A DNA stretch of 64,000 nucleotides, taken from Cryptomeria japonica (taxonomy: Eukaryota; Streptophyta; Pinopsida; Cupressales; Cupressaceae). Shown here in pieces: positions 45,250 to 58,376 of this stretch. Numbering within the stretch: position 1 is the first letter of the stretch; each line of letters opens with the position of its first letter. Position numbers and translations under genes: made by a program. A model generated the notes under the pieces. It did not search any database, had not been told where the DNA came from, and saw nothing but the letters and a program-made list of their open reading frames with translations. The DNA is taken from the NCBI RefSeq assembly GCF_030272615.1, contig NW_026729331.1, forward strand, positions 1 to 64,000, read 5' to 3'.

Positions 45250-47266
45250 TGTTGGAAGTGACTTAACTCTGAGAGGGGGGTGAATAAGAGTCAATTGGAA
45301 ATTTGACTTAATTGGCTTAGTTTAAGATTCTTCTAAACTGTATCATTGACAATAAATCAATCTTATAAAATCATGTAAGCATGACCAATCAATATGGGCA
45401 AAGCGAATAATCATATAATGCTTAACTGAAACTGACTTTACATAAAGAGACAAACTTGAACTTCTAACACATTGCAACATAAACTTTGTAACTGTGAACA
45501 ACAACTTTGAACCTTAAACATTGCATTTAATATGAAATGATTTAGACCAAGATAACAAATGAAATGCAGAAAATTAAGACAAGGCAAAAGCATTAGAGAA
45601 AACTAATGAAACATATTAGAAACATTAGACAGAAGACACAAAATTTTCATGAGTAGAAAACCCCCTTGGGGTAGAAAAACCACTCGGTAAAATATCCTTT
45701 TATTATCTCAAAGAGCACCACCTCTGTTACACTGAATTTAGAAGTATTAAACTTCAAGGAGCACTAACCCCCATATCTCATACTATGTCAAGAAATGTCA
45801 AGTTACAAACACTGATAAATTTATAATTGTACAATGATTTTGCAACTACAAACTTGTCAGTGACTGATCAAGTTTACTAAAGAGATATTCAATAATGCCA
45901 ATTACAATTCTCTATAATCAAAATCAGAGAGTACATATTTCAATCTCTATAAGACTTAAATCCCTGGAATACAATAGAGAGAGATAACACACTTTATCAA
46001 AAAAAATCAATTTATAAACCCTCTATATCTGTGAAAGATTTATGCTTTGTTTTGAAAGAAATTCTCTATCATGAAAAAAACTCTATCCAAAAAATATCTT
46101 TTAAATAGCCAGTGTTGTCTGAAACAAAGTTTTCAACTGTAACCCTTCTTTCTTTCCGTAATGCAACCCTAGTCTTTCAAAATAAAACCTTTTTCATTTT
46201 TCATTTTGAAAATAAAATAAATAAAACCCTTTACATTTTTTGTTTCTAAAAAGAATTTCAAAATAAATCCTTTATTTTATTTGTTGTGGTTGCATTTTTA
46301 ATAACTGAAACTCTTTTCCTTTTTATTTTATTTTAAAAAAGCCAGCTTTCAAAACAAACAAAAAACAAAATATGAGATACCAGATTCTTTCCTTTCATTT
46401 AGGAAACAGTATTATTTGTAGATATAAAAAAAACTAAGTATAGACAATTGAAAAATCTTTACAGAATCCAAACAAACTTAGCCACGAAAACAACCATTGA
46501 AATCTTCAAAAACCAGTAGTATGAAATAGTAAAAAATCATATCAAGAAACAAAAACACAAACTTCCTGTAACAACCAATAGGATCTTCATAGCGACATCC
46601 CTAATAGAAACTTGTTTGATCCTTAAGCTTCCCTAAATAATTTTTCAAATAATTTTGAAATTGCATAAACTTTTCAATTCCGGCTAGATATGATAAGAAT
46701 AATATCTCAAGCACTTGCGGGGCTCAGGGCTTGCAATGAGCAATCAAAAACTTGATGAACAAAGTTTGCTATCATATATTAGATAAAATGCACTTCCAAC
46801 AAAGACTAATGTATGGTGGAGCCCACAGTGGTTTGTACCTAGTTAATATTTTTCACTTAAAGCCTGACAAAACATACACCAACATCCCAAAGTCATTTTG
46901 AATCCGTAGCATTCATTATGCCATATCATAGGATCCATGGAAGGTATCTTTATGTTTGCATTAAGGCCTAATTTAGAATGAATGTATAGTCACAAAAGTG
47001 TGACCTTTTAAAATAAAAAATATTTGTTACCTTTTTAAAGATAATATCACTATAAAAGTGACTTTTGTATCCTTGCGGTCTGTCATTATTCAAACCAAAT
47101 GTGAATTTGAATAACATAAGAAAAAATATACTCAGTTCTACTGCATTATGAATATCTACAAATGATAAACATCTGTAACAAAAATAACCAATTTGGATGC
47201 CAAATGGTATAACAAAACCCAATATAAATGCTCTCTTTTTGTCATCAAGAAAACTAAGGGGCAACA
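45250..47266 (-). repeat. 3' LTR of the large Copia element
   Basis: 2017 bp, TGTTGGAAG ... ggcaaca, matching 51883-53987. Confidence 0.88.
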
Positions 47267-47706
47267 AACTCCCCCTTTGTCCTTGATGGCAAAAATCATG
47301 CCATCATTGACTTGTATGTCAAAATCACCACTGAGATATATCAGAATATCAAAGGACTAGAAATAAACAATCCAAGTGTTTGTATATGAATAATGAGAAT
47401 CTGCTGAAAAGAATATAACAAACATTGTGAAGTCATAAAATAAAATCCACCTGTCCATAGTACCACAAAATATACCAAAATGCCACTATAACAAAGTATG
47501 CCATTGTAACCAAGTATGCCACTGTACCAGAATAGATCACCAATACCAAAAATGTAGCAAGTCAAACCACTCAGATACTCAGAAATTAAGAGATGCGATA
47601 TGTCAATGATGTAGAATTCTTCTTCCCCTTTTTGTCTCAGAGACAACAGGAAAAGTAGCTGAGTGCTGCTGGTGGAGAGCAAAGCTCCCCCTAAATAAAT
47701 ATATTT

Positions 47707-49300
47707 TCAAACAATAGAAGATTGAGAGAGGACTCCCAATCTGGTTTTAAAGCGTTCAAATGCTTCTTTAGATAATACCTTAGTAAAAATATCTGCTACC
47801 TGGGAATGCGTAGAAATGTAAAGCATTTCAACCTCATTATCTTGAACCCTTTCTCGTAGAAAATGATATTTAATATCAATGTGTTTGGTATGAGAGTGCA
47901 TAATTGGATTTTTGGCAATATTAATGGCACTAGTGTTGTCACACAAAATAGTAAGTGGTTTTGAAACAGTAACACCCCTATCACTTAACTAATAAAAAAT
48001 CCAAATAAGTTGTCGTATTGCTGCTATATATTCAGATTCAGCCATTGAAAAAGTGACACAATCATGTTTCTTACTATGACATGCAACCAACCTATCACCC
48101 AAGAAAAATGCAACACCACTAGTACTTCTCCTTTGATAAAGACGACCAGACCAGTCAGTATTAGTGTAACCAAGCAAAGTAAAGTCTTCACTTCTAGGAT
48201 AACACAGACCATAATCAATTGTACCTTGAATATACTTAAAGATTCTCCTAACAACATTTAAATGTGCTTGTTAGGATTAGATTGAAATCATGAAACTAAA
48301 CAAACTACTTGCATTAAATCTGGCCTAGAAGCATTTTAATACAATAAGCTGCCAATCATTGATCTATATTCAGATTGATTTACCTTGGGAGAATCATATA
48401 TCTTTGTTAATTTACAACATGTCATCATTGGTGTACTAACAGGTTTACAATCTTCTATGTTAACTTTTTAAGCATCCCCTAGGCGTATTTAACCCATGAC
48501 AGAAATATTCCTTGCTTAAGCTGCATTACTTGCAAACCAAGAAAGAAAGTTAATTCTCCAAGCATTGACATTTGAAATTCAAATGCCATAATCATTGAAA
48601 ACATTTTAGATAATGAATCATTATTGCATCCAAAAATGATATCATCCACGTATACTTCAACAACCAATATTTCATCTCCTTCAACCTTGACATACAAGTT
48701 GTTGTCCACTTTACCTCTAATGAAGCCATTAGATGTAAGGTGGGCATCCAACCTGGAATACCAAGCTCAAGGAGCTTGTTTAAGGCCATAAAGAGCCTTT
48801 TTCAATCTGTAAACATAATTAGGCTTATCTGTAGAAAAAAAACCTTCAAGTTGTGCCATATACACTTCTTTCTCAAGATAGCCATTCAAAAACGCAGTTT
48901 TAACATCCATCTGGTATACTTTAAATTTTTTTTAAAAGAGTATGCAAGAAATTCTAATAGACTCAAGTCTAGCTACAGGTGCAAAAGTTTCACCAAAATC
49001 TACACCTTCTTGTTGTGCATAACCCTTGCAAACAAATTGTGCTTTGTTTCTGACAACTATACCAGATTCATCAAGTTTATTCCCGAATATCCATTTTCCT
49101 CCTATCACATTTTTACCATCTTCTCTAGGTACTAATTCCCATGTCTGATTTTTCTCTATTGAATTAATTTCCTCTTTCGTAGCATCTAACTAGCAGTTAT
49201 CATTCAAAGCATCAGAAACAATTTTCGGTTCAAAATTTGTTACCAGAGAATAATGCTCTACCATTTGAGCTTGTTCATCAGTTTTTGCTCTTCTTCTAGT
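47707..49300 (-). pseudogene. Copia reverse transcriptase and RNase H, broken
   Basis: Pieces in several frames. Reverse transcriptase at 48479-48751 keeps the catalytic YVDDIIFG and KVEGDEILVVEVYV. RNase H is at 47989-48177 (GYTNTDWSG, RRSTSGVAFFLG, MAESEYIAA) and 47707-47946 (CDNTSAINIAKNP, HTKHIDIKYHFLRE, VADIFTK). N-terminal RT is visible only as fragments up to about 49300. The frame shifts between the pieces preclude a working enzyme. Confidence 0.85.
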
Positions 49301-49714
49301 TAAGATCCCTACATATTTGTCACCAATAATCTGACTTTGAGGATGTCTTTTAGTAATGACTCTGGAGGGTGCATGTAGAGGAATTTATGTTTTCGGACTT
49401 GATGCATTTTCCTCATTTGTTATTTCTACTTCAACAAGATTAGGAGCTCGATCAAGTCTTATTGGAGTATCCTCCTCAACATCCTGTATATCATCACTAA
49501 GAAGCAATTGCTCATCAAATCTCACATTAACTGTTTCAACAATTTTATTTAGCCTATTATTGAAACATTTATAGGCTTTGCTATGAGTGGAATATCCAAG
49601 AAAGATACCCTCATCAATTTTAGTATCAAAGCTTCCTAGATTCTCTTCATCTCTCTTAATATAACATTTGCAACCAAAATTTTTGAAGTATTTAATAGAA
49701 GCAGCCTTACCATA

Positions 49715-50541
49715 CTAGAGTTCATATGGAGTAAAAGTGGAATTTACCCTGATTTGCAAACGGTTTAGAATGTAAACAGTTGTATGAACAACTTCTTTCC
49801 AATATCTGTCTGGCAGATTTGCCTTATTGAGCATTGTGAGAGACATTTCTTTAACAGTCATGTTCTTTCTTTCAACCACCCCATTTTGTTGACATGTCTG
49901 AGCAGCAGCATATTGCCTCTTTATGCCATGTTTTCTGCAACAATCTATAAACTCTTGTGATGTAAATTCAGCACCTTTGTTAGATCTTAAACACTTAAGC
50001 TTTAAATCAGATTCTCTTTCTACCATTTTTTTGAAAATTTTTGAATCTATCAAATGCTTTTGATTTATGCTTAAGAAAAGTAACCCAAACCATTCTTGTA
50101 TAATCATCAACAAAAAACATAAAGTAGCTTAGATTTAAAGGATACTTTTATTTTTTTACCTTTTGGAAACTCCTTACACACAGAGTTTGATGGTTTACTC
50201 AACATAGGTAAACCTCTAACATTTTGGTTCTTTCTGATTCGAACCAGATTCTCAAAGTTCACATGTCCCAAGCACTTGTGCCATAACCAATTTTCCTCTA
50301 CTTGACTCATAAGACACGTGCGTTCATTGTTTTCATAGTTAGTGGAGTCAAGAAAGTTGTAAACATTGCCAATTGTTCTCAAACAATCAACAATAATTTT
50401 ACCAGATTTATTTTTGATAGCACAACCTTGAGAACCAAAGGATACACTATAACCACTATCACAAATTTGACTAACACTTAACAAGTTGTGTTTTAATCCT
50501 TCTACGAAATAAACATCATGGATTGGAGTGTAATCATTCAA
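49715..50541 (-). pseudogene. Copia integrase, broken
   Basis: The upstream frame (50107-50541) has the pre-integrase segment (HNLLSVSQICDSGY) and the zinc module WLWHKCLGHVNF ... SVCKEF, in which the second Cys of the expected C-x-x-C is replaced by Phe. The catalytic-core frame (49715-50113) has CLRSNKGAEF, where Asn replaces the expected catalytic Asp, and keeps Glu in QQNGVVERKN. Two frames plus a lost catalytic residue make it non-functional. Confidence 0.83.
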
Positions 50542-50887
50542 CAGTAATACCTTTACCTCTTACATTAGCTCCTGAACTGTCACCAAATCTTACAAAACCT
50601 CCATCAAATTCTTCCAGATGAAGAAACTTACTTTTGTCTCTTGTCATATGGTGTGAACATCCACTGTCCAACACCCATAATGATTTCTTATTTGATTGAA
50701 ATTCAGTTTGCACTAACATTGATTTCTCTTTGCTAGGTACAAACTTAGTTTTCCACACCTTATCAACATTTATCTTTGATTTGCACTGAGTAGAGGTATT
50801 TGCAAAGGTGTTACATTTGACACACTTCACAGTGTTTGGAAAGCCACAGGCTTGTTTCTGTCCAAACATAGGGGTTCTATGTAGCAA
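50534..50887 (-). pseudogene. Copia protease segment
   Basis: A 117-residue frame containing LWVLDSGCSHHMT with the DSG active-site triad intact, then FGDSSGANVRGKG. It is one frame of a disrupted polyprotein. Confidence 0.8.
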
Positions 50888-50893
50888 AAATCT

Positions 50894-51807
50894 TCAAGCA
50901 TTAACCTTATGGCCAAACTTATTGCAATAAAAGCAATAGCCATGAAAGAGGCCGAATTTAAATGGTCTCAGTATGCGGTAAGCTTGAAATTGTTTTTTGT
51001 TTGCAATCTTAGTGGTATATTTTGATGATTCAGCCTTTTCAAATTCTACATCAGTCAAGTTCTTGTGTTGTTTTGGCTTTCTCAAAATATCATTTAAATG
51101 CATTGTACTTTCATACTTTTCTAACTAGCAATGCTTCAATAGCATCTGAGAGTTCAGATTCACTATCAGGTTCTTCTTTTTTTTCTACTTTGAAAGCAGT
51201 CTGTTTAGAAGTGGAAGGATTGATACCAGTCCTCATTTCATAGGCTGTAAGTATGCTTTGTAGGTTATCAAGAGACATAGTAGAAAAACTCTTCTTCTCT
51301 TCTAAGGTTGAAACGTTAGTTTCAAATTTGGGCAAAAAATTTTGAATGACCTTTCTTACAACATCTTTTTCATCAATAGTTTCACCAAGACCTCTTCTAG
51401 AATTCACAACTTCATCAATTTTGAGAAAGTAACTTGCAACATTCTCATCTTCTTTCACTCTCAAAGACTCAAACTGATTCTTTAACTTTTGCATCTCCTT
51501 GATAAAAAGTTTCAAGTTTGTTACATATCTCATGGGCAAATGAACAATGTATAACCTTAACAAAGACATCCTTTGTAAGACCACACAAGATAGCATGCTT
51601 AGCTCTGGCATTTAATTCATATCGTGTCTTTACATTAGGATATGTGGGAATAGTAGTAGGAACAACATAATTTATGGTCACAGTGTTCCATACATTAAGA
51701 TCAACAGTAACCAGGTAACTTTCCATCCTAATCTTCCAGAACGCATAATCTGTGCCATCAAAAAGAGGTTCTCTAGAAAGTGAACCACCTTCTTGTGAAT
51801 GAGACAT
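50894..51807 (-). pseudogene. Copia gag, frameshifted
   Basis: Starts MSHSQEGGSLSREPLFDGTD at 51807. One frame runs to 51469, the next covers 51111-51611 with NQFESLRVKEDENVASYF, so there is a frameshift near 51500. The zinc-knuckle part YCFYCNKFGHK is in a third frame (50894-51103). Confidence 0.83.
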
Positions 51808-51868
51808 TATAAAACTTCTAATTGACCAGGAACAATCTCTAGGATAGACCTATATGGAGGGACACTAT

Positions 51869-51880
51869 GCTATGATACCA
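51869..51880 (-). promoter_or_regulatory. Primer-binding site of the large Copia element
   Basis: Minus strand TGGTATCATAGC, one mismatch from the plant initiator tRNA-Met primer motif, two bases from the LTR end. Confidence 0.82.
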
Positions 51881-51882
51881 CT

Positions 51883-53987
51883 TGTTGGAAGTGACTGGAC
51901 TCTGAGAGAGGTGGGGGGGCTGAATCAGAGTCAATAGGAAATTTGACTTAGTTGGCTTAATCTAAGATTCTTTTAAACTAGATCTTTGACAATAAATCAA
52001 TCTTATAAAATCATGTAAGCATGACCATTCAATATGAGCAAATTGAATAATCATATAATGCTTAACTGAAATTAAATTTACATAAAGAGACAAATTTAAA
52101 CTTCTCACACATTGCAACATAAACTTTGTAACTATGAACAACATCTTTGAACCTTAAATATTGCATTTAACATGAAATGATTTAGACCAAGATAACAAGT
52201 GAAATGCAAAAAATTAAGACATGGCAAAAGCATTAGAGAAATCTAATGAAACAGATCAAAAACATTAGACACAAGACACAAATTTTTCATGAGTGGAAAA
52301 GCCTCTTGGGGTAGAAAAACCACTCGGTAAAATATCCTTTTATTATCTCAAAGAGCACCACCTCTGTTACACTGAATTTAGAAGTATCAAACTTCAAGGA
52401 GCACCAAACCCCATATCTCATACTATTTCAAGAAATGTCAAGTTACAAACACTGATAAGTTTATAATTACACAATGATTTTGCATCTACAAACTTGTTAG
52501 TGATTGAACAAGTTTACTAAAGAGATATTTAATAATAACAATTACAAGTCTCTGTAATCAAATTCAAAGAGTACAAATTTCAATCTTTGTAAGACCTCAA
52601 TCCCTGGAATACAACAGAGAGAGATAACACACACTTTATAAAAAAAATTCAATTTATAAACACTTTGTATCCGTAAAATATTTATGCTCTATTTTGAATC
52701 AAGTTCTTTATCTTTGAAAAAACTCTATCCAAAAAATATCTTTCAAATAGCCAGTGTTGTCTATAACAAAGTCTTCAACTGTAACCCTCGAATAGGGTTA
52801 CCAAACCCTAACTAGGGTTTGCTAGACAACCAAAAAACCATCTTTCAGTTTGCAAAAAATTGAAAATGAAAAATATAATATCTTTTTCCCAAATGAACAA
52901 AACCCTTTATGTCCTTCGGTTTCTATTTTCTAGAAAATAAAACAGTTTCCTTCTCTTTTATTCTTTTCTGGAAAAAAAAAGTTTTGATAATGAAAACCCT
53001 TCTTCCTTTTTCAAATTCAACCCCAGTCTTTCAAAATAAAACCTTTTCATTTTTTGTTTTGAAAAGAAAATAAATAAAACCCTTTAAATTTTCTATTTCT
53101 AAAAAGAATTGCAAAATAAAAATTTCTCTTATTTGCTACGGTTGCATTTTTAATAAATGAACTTTTCCTTTTTTTTTTTTAAATGCCAGCTTTCAAAACA
53201 AAAAAAACAAAATACGAGATACCAGATTCTTTCCTTTCATTTGGGAAATGATATTAACTATAGATATAAAAAAAAAAACTAAGTATAATCAGTTTAAAAA
53301 TCTTTACAAAATCCAAATGAACTTACCCACGAAAACCACCAATGAAATCTTCAAAAACTAGTAGTATGATATAATAAAAACTCATGTCAACAAACCAAAA
53401 CCGAAACTTCCTGTAACGGCCAATAGGATCTCCATAGCGGCAGCCCTAAACTAGGGTTTTCAAAATAACTTCAAGTGATAGAAACTTGTTTGATCATTAA
53501 GCTGCCCTAAACAATTTTTTGAATACTTTTGCAAACTACATATAGTTTTCAATTCCGGCTAGATATGATAAGAATAATATCTCAAGCACTTACATGGCTC
53601 AAGGCTTGCAATGACCAACATCCCAAAGTTATTTGACATATGTAGCATTCATTATGCCATATCATATAGTACACGTAAGGTATCTTTATGTTTGCATTAA
53701 GGCCCGATTTAGAATGAATGTATAGCAACAAAAGTGTGACCTTTTAAAATAAAAAATATTTGTTACCTTTTTTAAGATAATATCACTATAAAAGTGACTT
53801 TTGTATCCTTGCAGTCTGTCATTATTCAAACCAAATGTGGAAAATATATACTTAGTGCCACTGCATTATTTATATCTGTAAATGATAAACATTTGTAACA
53901 AAAGTTTCCAATCTAGATGCCAAATGGTATAACCAAACCTAGTATAACTGCCCTCTTTTTGTCATCAAGGACAACTAAGGGGCAACA
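51883..53987 (-). repeat. 5' LTR of the large Copia element
   Basis: 2105 bp, longer than its partner mainly because of extra sequence around 52790-53000. Confidence 0.88.
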
Positions 53988-53988
53988 A

Positions 53989-54027
53989 TAATTAGGTGAA
54001 ATCACAAAGGAAAACCATTGCAGAATC
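53989..54027. repeat. 39-bp direct repeat flanking the large Copia element, right copy
   Basis: taattaggtgaaatcacaaa and on, beginning one base after the right LTR. 34 of 39 match to 45211-45249. Confidence 0.85.
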
Positions 54028-56199
54028 ATGGGCAATACCACTTTGGCCTCTAAGAGTGCAAAGTTTTAATCAATGCAAATCGAGGCCTAATGAAATGGCA
54101 TGAATGCATTTGGATGCTTAGTAGCTTTTGAAATTCCTTAAATGAACAACTTTGGGTTGAATTTGTCCAAGTTGTCTCCCCATAAAGATGGGTCAAGGTG
54201 CATTGTAAGGATTGGAATATCAAGTTCAATACATGCAAGAATTGAGAACCTGCCAAGATTTACTAGCTTATCCATTTGTCAAACCAGTGCTATCACAAAG
54301 TGGTTAAAGTCTCAAGGATTCTTTGAAAATTATCCCCATTTGCAATAGTAAGGGTACACTATGATATATATTAATCTACAAATCAAAGTTTACCTTAATA
54401 GCTTTCTAAGGAATGCAACCAATTTGTGGGAACCATAGACTGACTTTAAATCCTCCTCTACCATCTAGCCTAGCATTTCAAATAGGGTAAATAGAATATT
54501 ATGAAATTTAAACATGTTATAGTCCAATTAGGGAAACAAATGAAATCTGAGTAGGGTTAATGGTATTTATTCTTACAATCATTAGGTCATTCCTGGTGTT
54601 TGCATTAAGAAAATATTTTTTTCCATGCACTTCTAAGACCTCCTTACATGCGTGTTCTTGCCAGTCCCGATGTATTCCGAACAAAGATTGTTATAGTTTC
54701 TTGTCTAGCTATATAGAAAGTTCTGCATTCAACAATTATTTCATCTGCTATCATGTGAATGTTCTTCTACACTTTTTCTCCTTGCTCCTTGTTGGTATTC
54801 ATCATTAGTCCAATTATTGTTGCATGTTCTCTTTTTAGGAAGAAACATGTTTGAGTTGGATGCAACCTATTGGTTTTAGTTTTGTAATATTTTCTATTAA
54901 GCATCAATATTAACCATTTTGTGATTTCTTTTATTTTAATATGTGTCGAGTCTTTAGTGACTTTAATGAGACAAGAGCTCACTTGGCAATTCCTTCTTTA
55001 CATATTCTAGAAACTTGTCTCTTATACTTCATAGACTTGACAACATGGCATTTCATTCATTTTTTTGTAAGTGATAAAGGGGAGTGTTTGACTTGCCTCT
55101 TTGCAATACTTCAATAGTAATTACATGCTCAAGTCAATTACAAGTAAACTTGATATCCAATCTATTCAATAGCACCCTGTAATCGCCATTACCTTGCATG
55201 TCCTTCCCTGTTAACATCATGGGAAATTGTTGATGCGGTTGATCAAACCTATTCATATAGTCTTTATTTTCTTCTCCATTCTATTCAATGTGTAAAAAGT
55301 AGAATAGTGCTATCTATTCTATAAAAATTAGAGCAGTGTTACAAAATTCTGGTAGAACTTTAATTAAACATTTATCAAACTTTTCAACCATTCTCATTAG
55401 TAACATCTAAAGTATTTCAGAAGCTTTTGGAAGGATCAAATATATAGTCATAAAACTCAAGAAATAAAAAATATCTAGTGCATAAGTAGAATCCATACTT
55501 TCTTTTCCGATGATCATAATCGTAAAACTTACCATATATATTTATATATGGTATGTTCTAAAAAATATCATTACTCTACAAATTTTGCAAATATGAACTT
55601 TTAATCATATATTCATATTCTACTCTTTCAATCTCCTTTGATGAATTTATCCATAGGCCAGAAAGTTTGCAGATTTCCAATAACGTAAAACTTCTCATCT
55701 CTGTTGACTGCTCATGGGATGTAGGAGTCTAAACTTCTTAGGATTTTAGTCAGCCTACCTTCAATTACTAGCTACTTAGATTTTTTTGCTGGTCATTCTT
55801 TAGAGTCTTGCTTTTAGTTTAATGAGATGTTGGCTTCCCTTTCTTTTATATCTTTGTAGCATAGGCTCCAAAAATGTTAGAATGTATGAAACCATTGGTG
55901 ATTTACTAAAATCAGCATATTTATAAAAAAATGTCAATTTGATCTCGAAAAAGTTCATCATTGTCCAAATAATTTTTTGAAAGGTCATCTGACAATATGA
56001 CCTAGACAAAAGTAAAACTTGAAGTAATGAATCCCTCAACTATTTTAGGTACAAATCCATGAAGAAGACTTGGCATGCCACTCTTCCAATATGAAACAAT
56101 TATAACACTTCAAATAAGTAATAAAGATCGTTGCTAGCTTACTTCCATGATTGCAAAGATTTTAATGTAAATTTCATCACCAATTGTATCTAGTCACTG
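54028..56199. other. Unassigned DNA
   Basis: No gene recognised. The left part may be continuous with the DNA left of 45211. The right part (from about 55800) may hold further, unrecognisably decayed downstream sequence of the ABCG relic. Confidence 0.45.
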
Positions 56200-56881
56200 C
56201 AACCTTGTACATTGATAAGTTCGGAGGGCTAATAATTCACTTTAAAATGAAAAAGAAAGTTGTAATACTCATGGTAATTGTCACGATCTGTAAGACCTTG
56301 TCCTATTTTTAATATGTAAATAAAAGAGTTCCTTTCCATAAGAAACACTTCTCTAGAATATCAAGCTTTGAGCATTTTCATTCTACTAATACCATACTTG
56401 GTAGATCTAAGCGCAACAAGATGGTTCTTTGTTTAATGATATCGATGTGATGACTCTTACCAATATGAAATGAGTGGAAGGCCTTTGCAAATTCCTTAAC
56501 AAGTATGTAGTGATACAATTGATTTCCATAAGTCCAATGTTGCTCTTGGTACTTTCTTGACGTCATTTCCTATAAGAAATCAGCTACTCCTTTTCTGTCA
56601 TGGTATGAAACCCATAGAATTGAAAAAATCAAACACATATTCTCGATGTCCTTGATACACAATCTCACCTCTAGACAAGATTTGTCATCAAATAGATCAT
56701 ATGTTTCATGACCAGGCTGCAAAAGAGAAATCAATATTTTCCCATCAAGAACATAAACAATTTGGTGCAAACACTTAATAATTTGGTATGCTGTAGCATT
56801 GTCCAACCTTATTGAAATTTCATCTATAAGCAAGGATTTGGAATGAGCAACTAGCATTTCCACTACTTCTGACAAGAGATT
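56200..56881 (-). pseudogene. PDR-type ABCG transporter gene fragment
   Basis: Minus-strand frames match, in order, the end of the first nucleotide-binding domain of plant full-size ABCG (pleiotropic drug resistance) transporters. EMLVAHSKSLLIDEIS covers the Walker B region. RLDNATAYQIIKCL follows at the D-loop. Then come DGKILISLLQPGHETYDLFD, RKGVADFL, TSRKYQEQHW and VKEFAKAFHSFHIG, with an in-frame TAG between ADFL and EMTSR (near 56573). After a frameshift near 56420 comes KYGISRMKMLKA, a stop, then ERNSFIYILKIGQIVTITMS, which leads into the first membrane domain. The Walker A and signature motifs to the right are not found. It is a broken fragment, either exon capture or the remainder of a dead gene. 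These proteins export terpenoids and other metabolites from plant cells. Confidence 0.8.
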
Positions 56882-57794
56882 CCATCATGCATTTTATTTT
56901 GTGGGTTTTTTTTATAGATTTGTGTTGTGATGAAGTGGCAATCCAATTCCATTGATTACTATCAACTTGTAGTATCATAGATATCTATGATAATAAAAAA
57001 AGCTTCATTTAAATATTGTCAAGACATAAAATTTAATGCACCAATCTATACAAAAGAATAGTTAAAAAAATCACATAATCAAAGATTATTCATTTTAATA
57101 TAATTATCAAAGTAAAAATTATTAATGAATGAGAACACTATATAAACTTTTGATCTAGCATTATAATGCTTTTTAGAGTATTAATGAACACTATCCATTC
57201 ATGCCATAATATTTCATTTAACAACTACAAAAATCCCATGTCAAGCTCAAGAATCTGTTAACTATAAGCCCCAATATTTTTAGATCTACTTTTTTTATGT
57301 TGTTAATAGATTGAAGCAGCAACTATAAGGAGATTGGTTCTGATTTGTCTCATTTTAAAAAAAAATCTTGAAGCAACTGCTACTTCTCACCCCAAGTATG
57401 TCCAGGTATTTGCTATTCATGTCATTATTTTTGCACAAGATGGGATTTCCATGTTATATTATTTTTCTTATTTCCAGATATTAGGAGTAGCTTGGTGATC
57501 ATAAACCACTTATCAATAGTTACTATCAACAAAGAAAGGTAAATTCATTTTTAATTCATCTTTCAGAACATCAGTTTCATATATTTTCAATTACTAAAAA
57601 CTAAATTTGTAAACTCTATTGATGTTTTTGGTTTTATGGTCATGATAAAACCAAAAAAATTTGTAAATATTACCATACAAAAATTGTACTCTCTAACATA
57701 TTAGCTTACAAAAATTGTACTCTAACATATTAGCTTACACATATTTTTCTCTCAGTGTAATCCTAGTTAATAACATGTTAGAGTCTTCATTTCT
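56882..57794. other. Unassigned DNA
   Basis: No gene recognised. There is a short tandem repeat of about 30 bp at 57677-57735 (acaaaaattgtactct). Confidence 0.45.
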
Positions 57795-58376
57795 CCTTAA
57801 CTTTCATTACAGAACATCTTTAGTATAATTTACTAAATCAAACGTGCATTGTCACTGATATTGAAATGATTCAAAATCACCGATAAAAATATTTTGATGT
57901 GGCGATGTGCAATAAATGTATATCAATGTAGAGATGGTGAAGCCGAAGATTATCAACAGAACTCTTAATCTTGAGGACCATTAACAACAGAATTCTTAAA
58001 TGTTGATGACCATCAACAATAGTTGTCTTAGTGTTGATGACAACAGAGCTCTCATAGGATACACGGCTATGAAGTCAGGTCTTCATTTCCTGGCTTGCTC
58101 TGTAACACGTGGAGCTCTCTTCTCCATGTAACAAAACTACTTGAAAACTCATGTACCCATCTAACGGAAAGCTAATAGAAATTATCAACTTTGAAAGGTC
58201 TATAATATCTACAGCTATAAATGTTCTGTTAAATGTTATATAAAATTTTTTAAATTTTGTTATCAGAATGTAGGAAACCAGAATTCAGAATGTAGAGCAA
58301 AATTCAGACTGTATTATTATGGAATATGATCCTAAACATCCTCATAAAATTGAAATGCTGACCAGGGGTTCTCGTA
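57795..58376 (+). promoter_or_regulatory. Upstream region of the third thaumatin-like copy
   Basis: Paralogous to 10520-11130 and 23730-24340. It includes a G-box at 58106-58111 followed by gagctctcttctcc. Similarity runs up to ctcgta, where a Copia element begins, and resumes after it at 63455 (tctcaagccgggttcatg; compare 24345). It contains a locally amplified 'gttgatgacca' segment (57962-58055). Confidence 0.72.
57962..58055. repeat. Degenerate ~32-bp tandem repeat in the upstream region
   Basis: Three to four units of a block like cttaatgttgatgaccatcaacaacag, present once in the paralogs (10684-10706 and 23886-23912). Confidence 0.65.

Larger units (their letters stand above)
45250..53987 (-). 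mobile_element. Full-length but decayed Copia retrotransposon with 2-kb LTRs
   Basis: 8.7 kb, LTRs TGTTGG ... GCAACA on both sides. The minus-strand order is 5' LTR (right), primer site, gag, protease, integrase, reverse transcriptase, RNase H, polypurine tract (aaagggggagtt, complement of 47267-47278), 3' LTR (left). This is the Copia order. Gag (LFDGTDYAFWKIRMESYL) and RNase H (MLGYTNTDWSG) together with 2-kb LTRs resemble the SIRE/Maximus group, but the assignment is tentative and no envelope-like ORF is seen. Frames are broken throughout and the two LTRs differ at roughly a tenth of positions by eye, so it is old. Confidence 0.9.
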
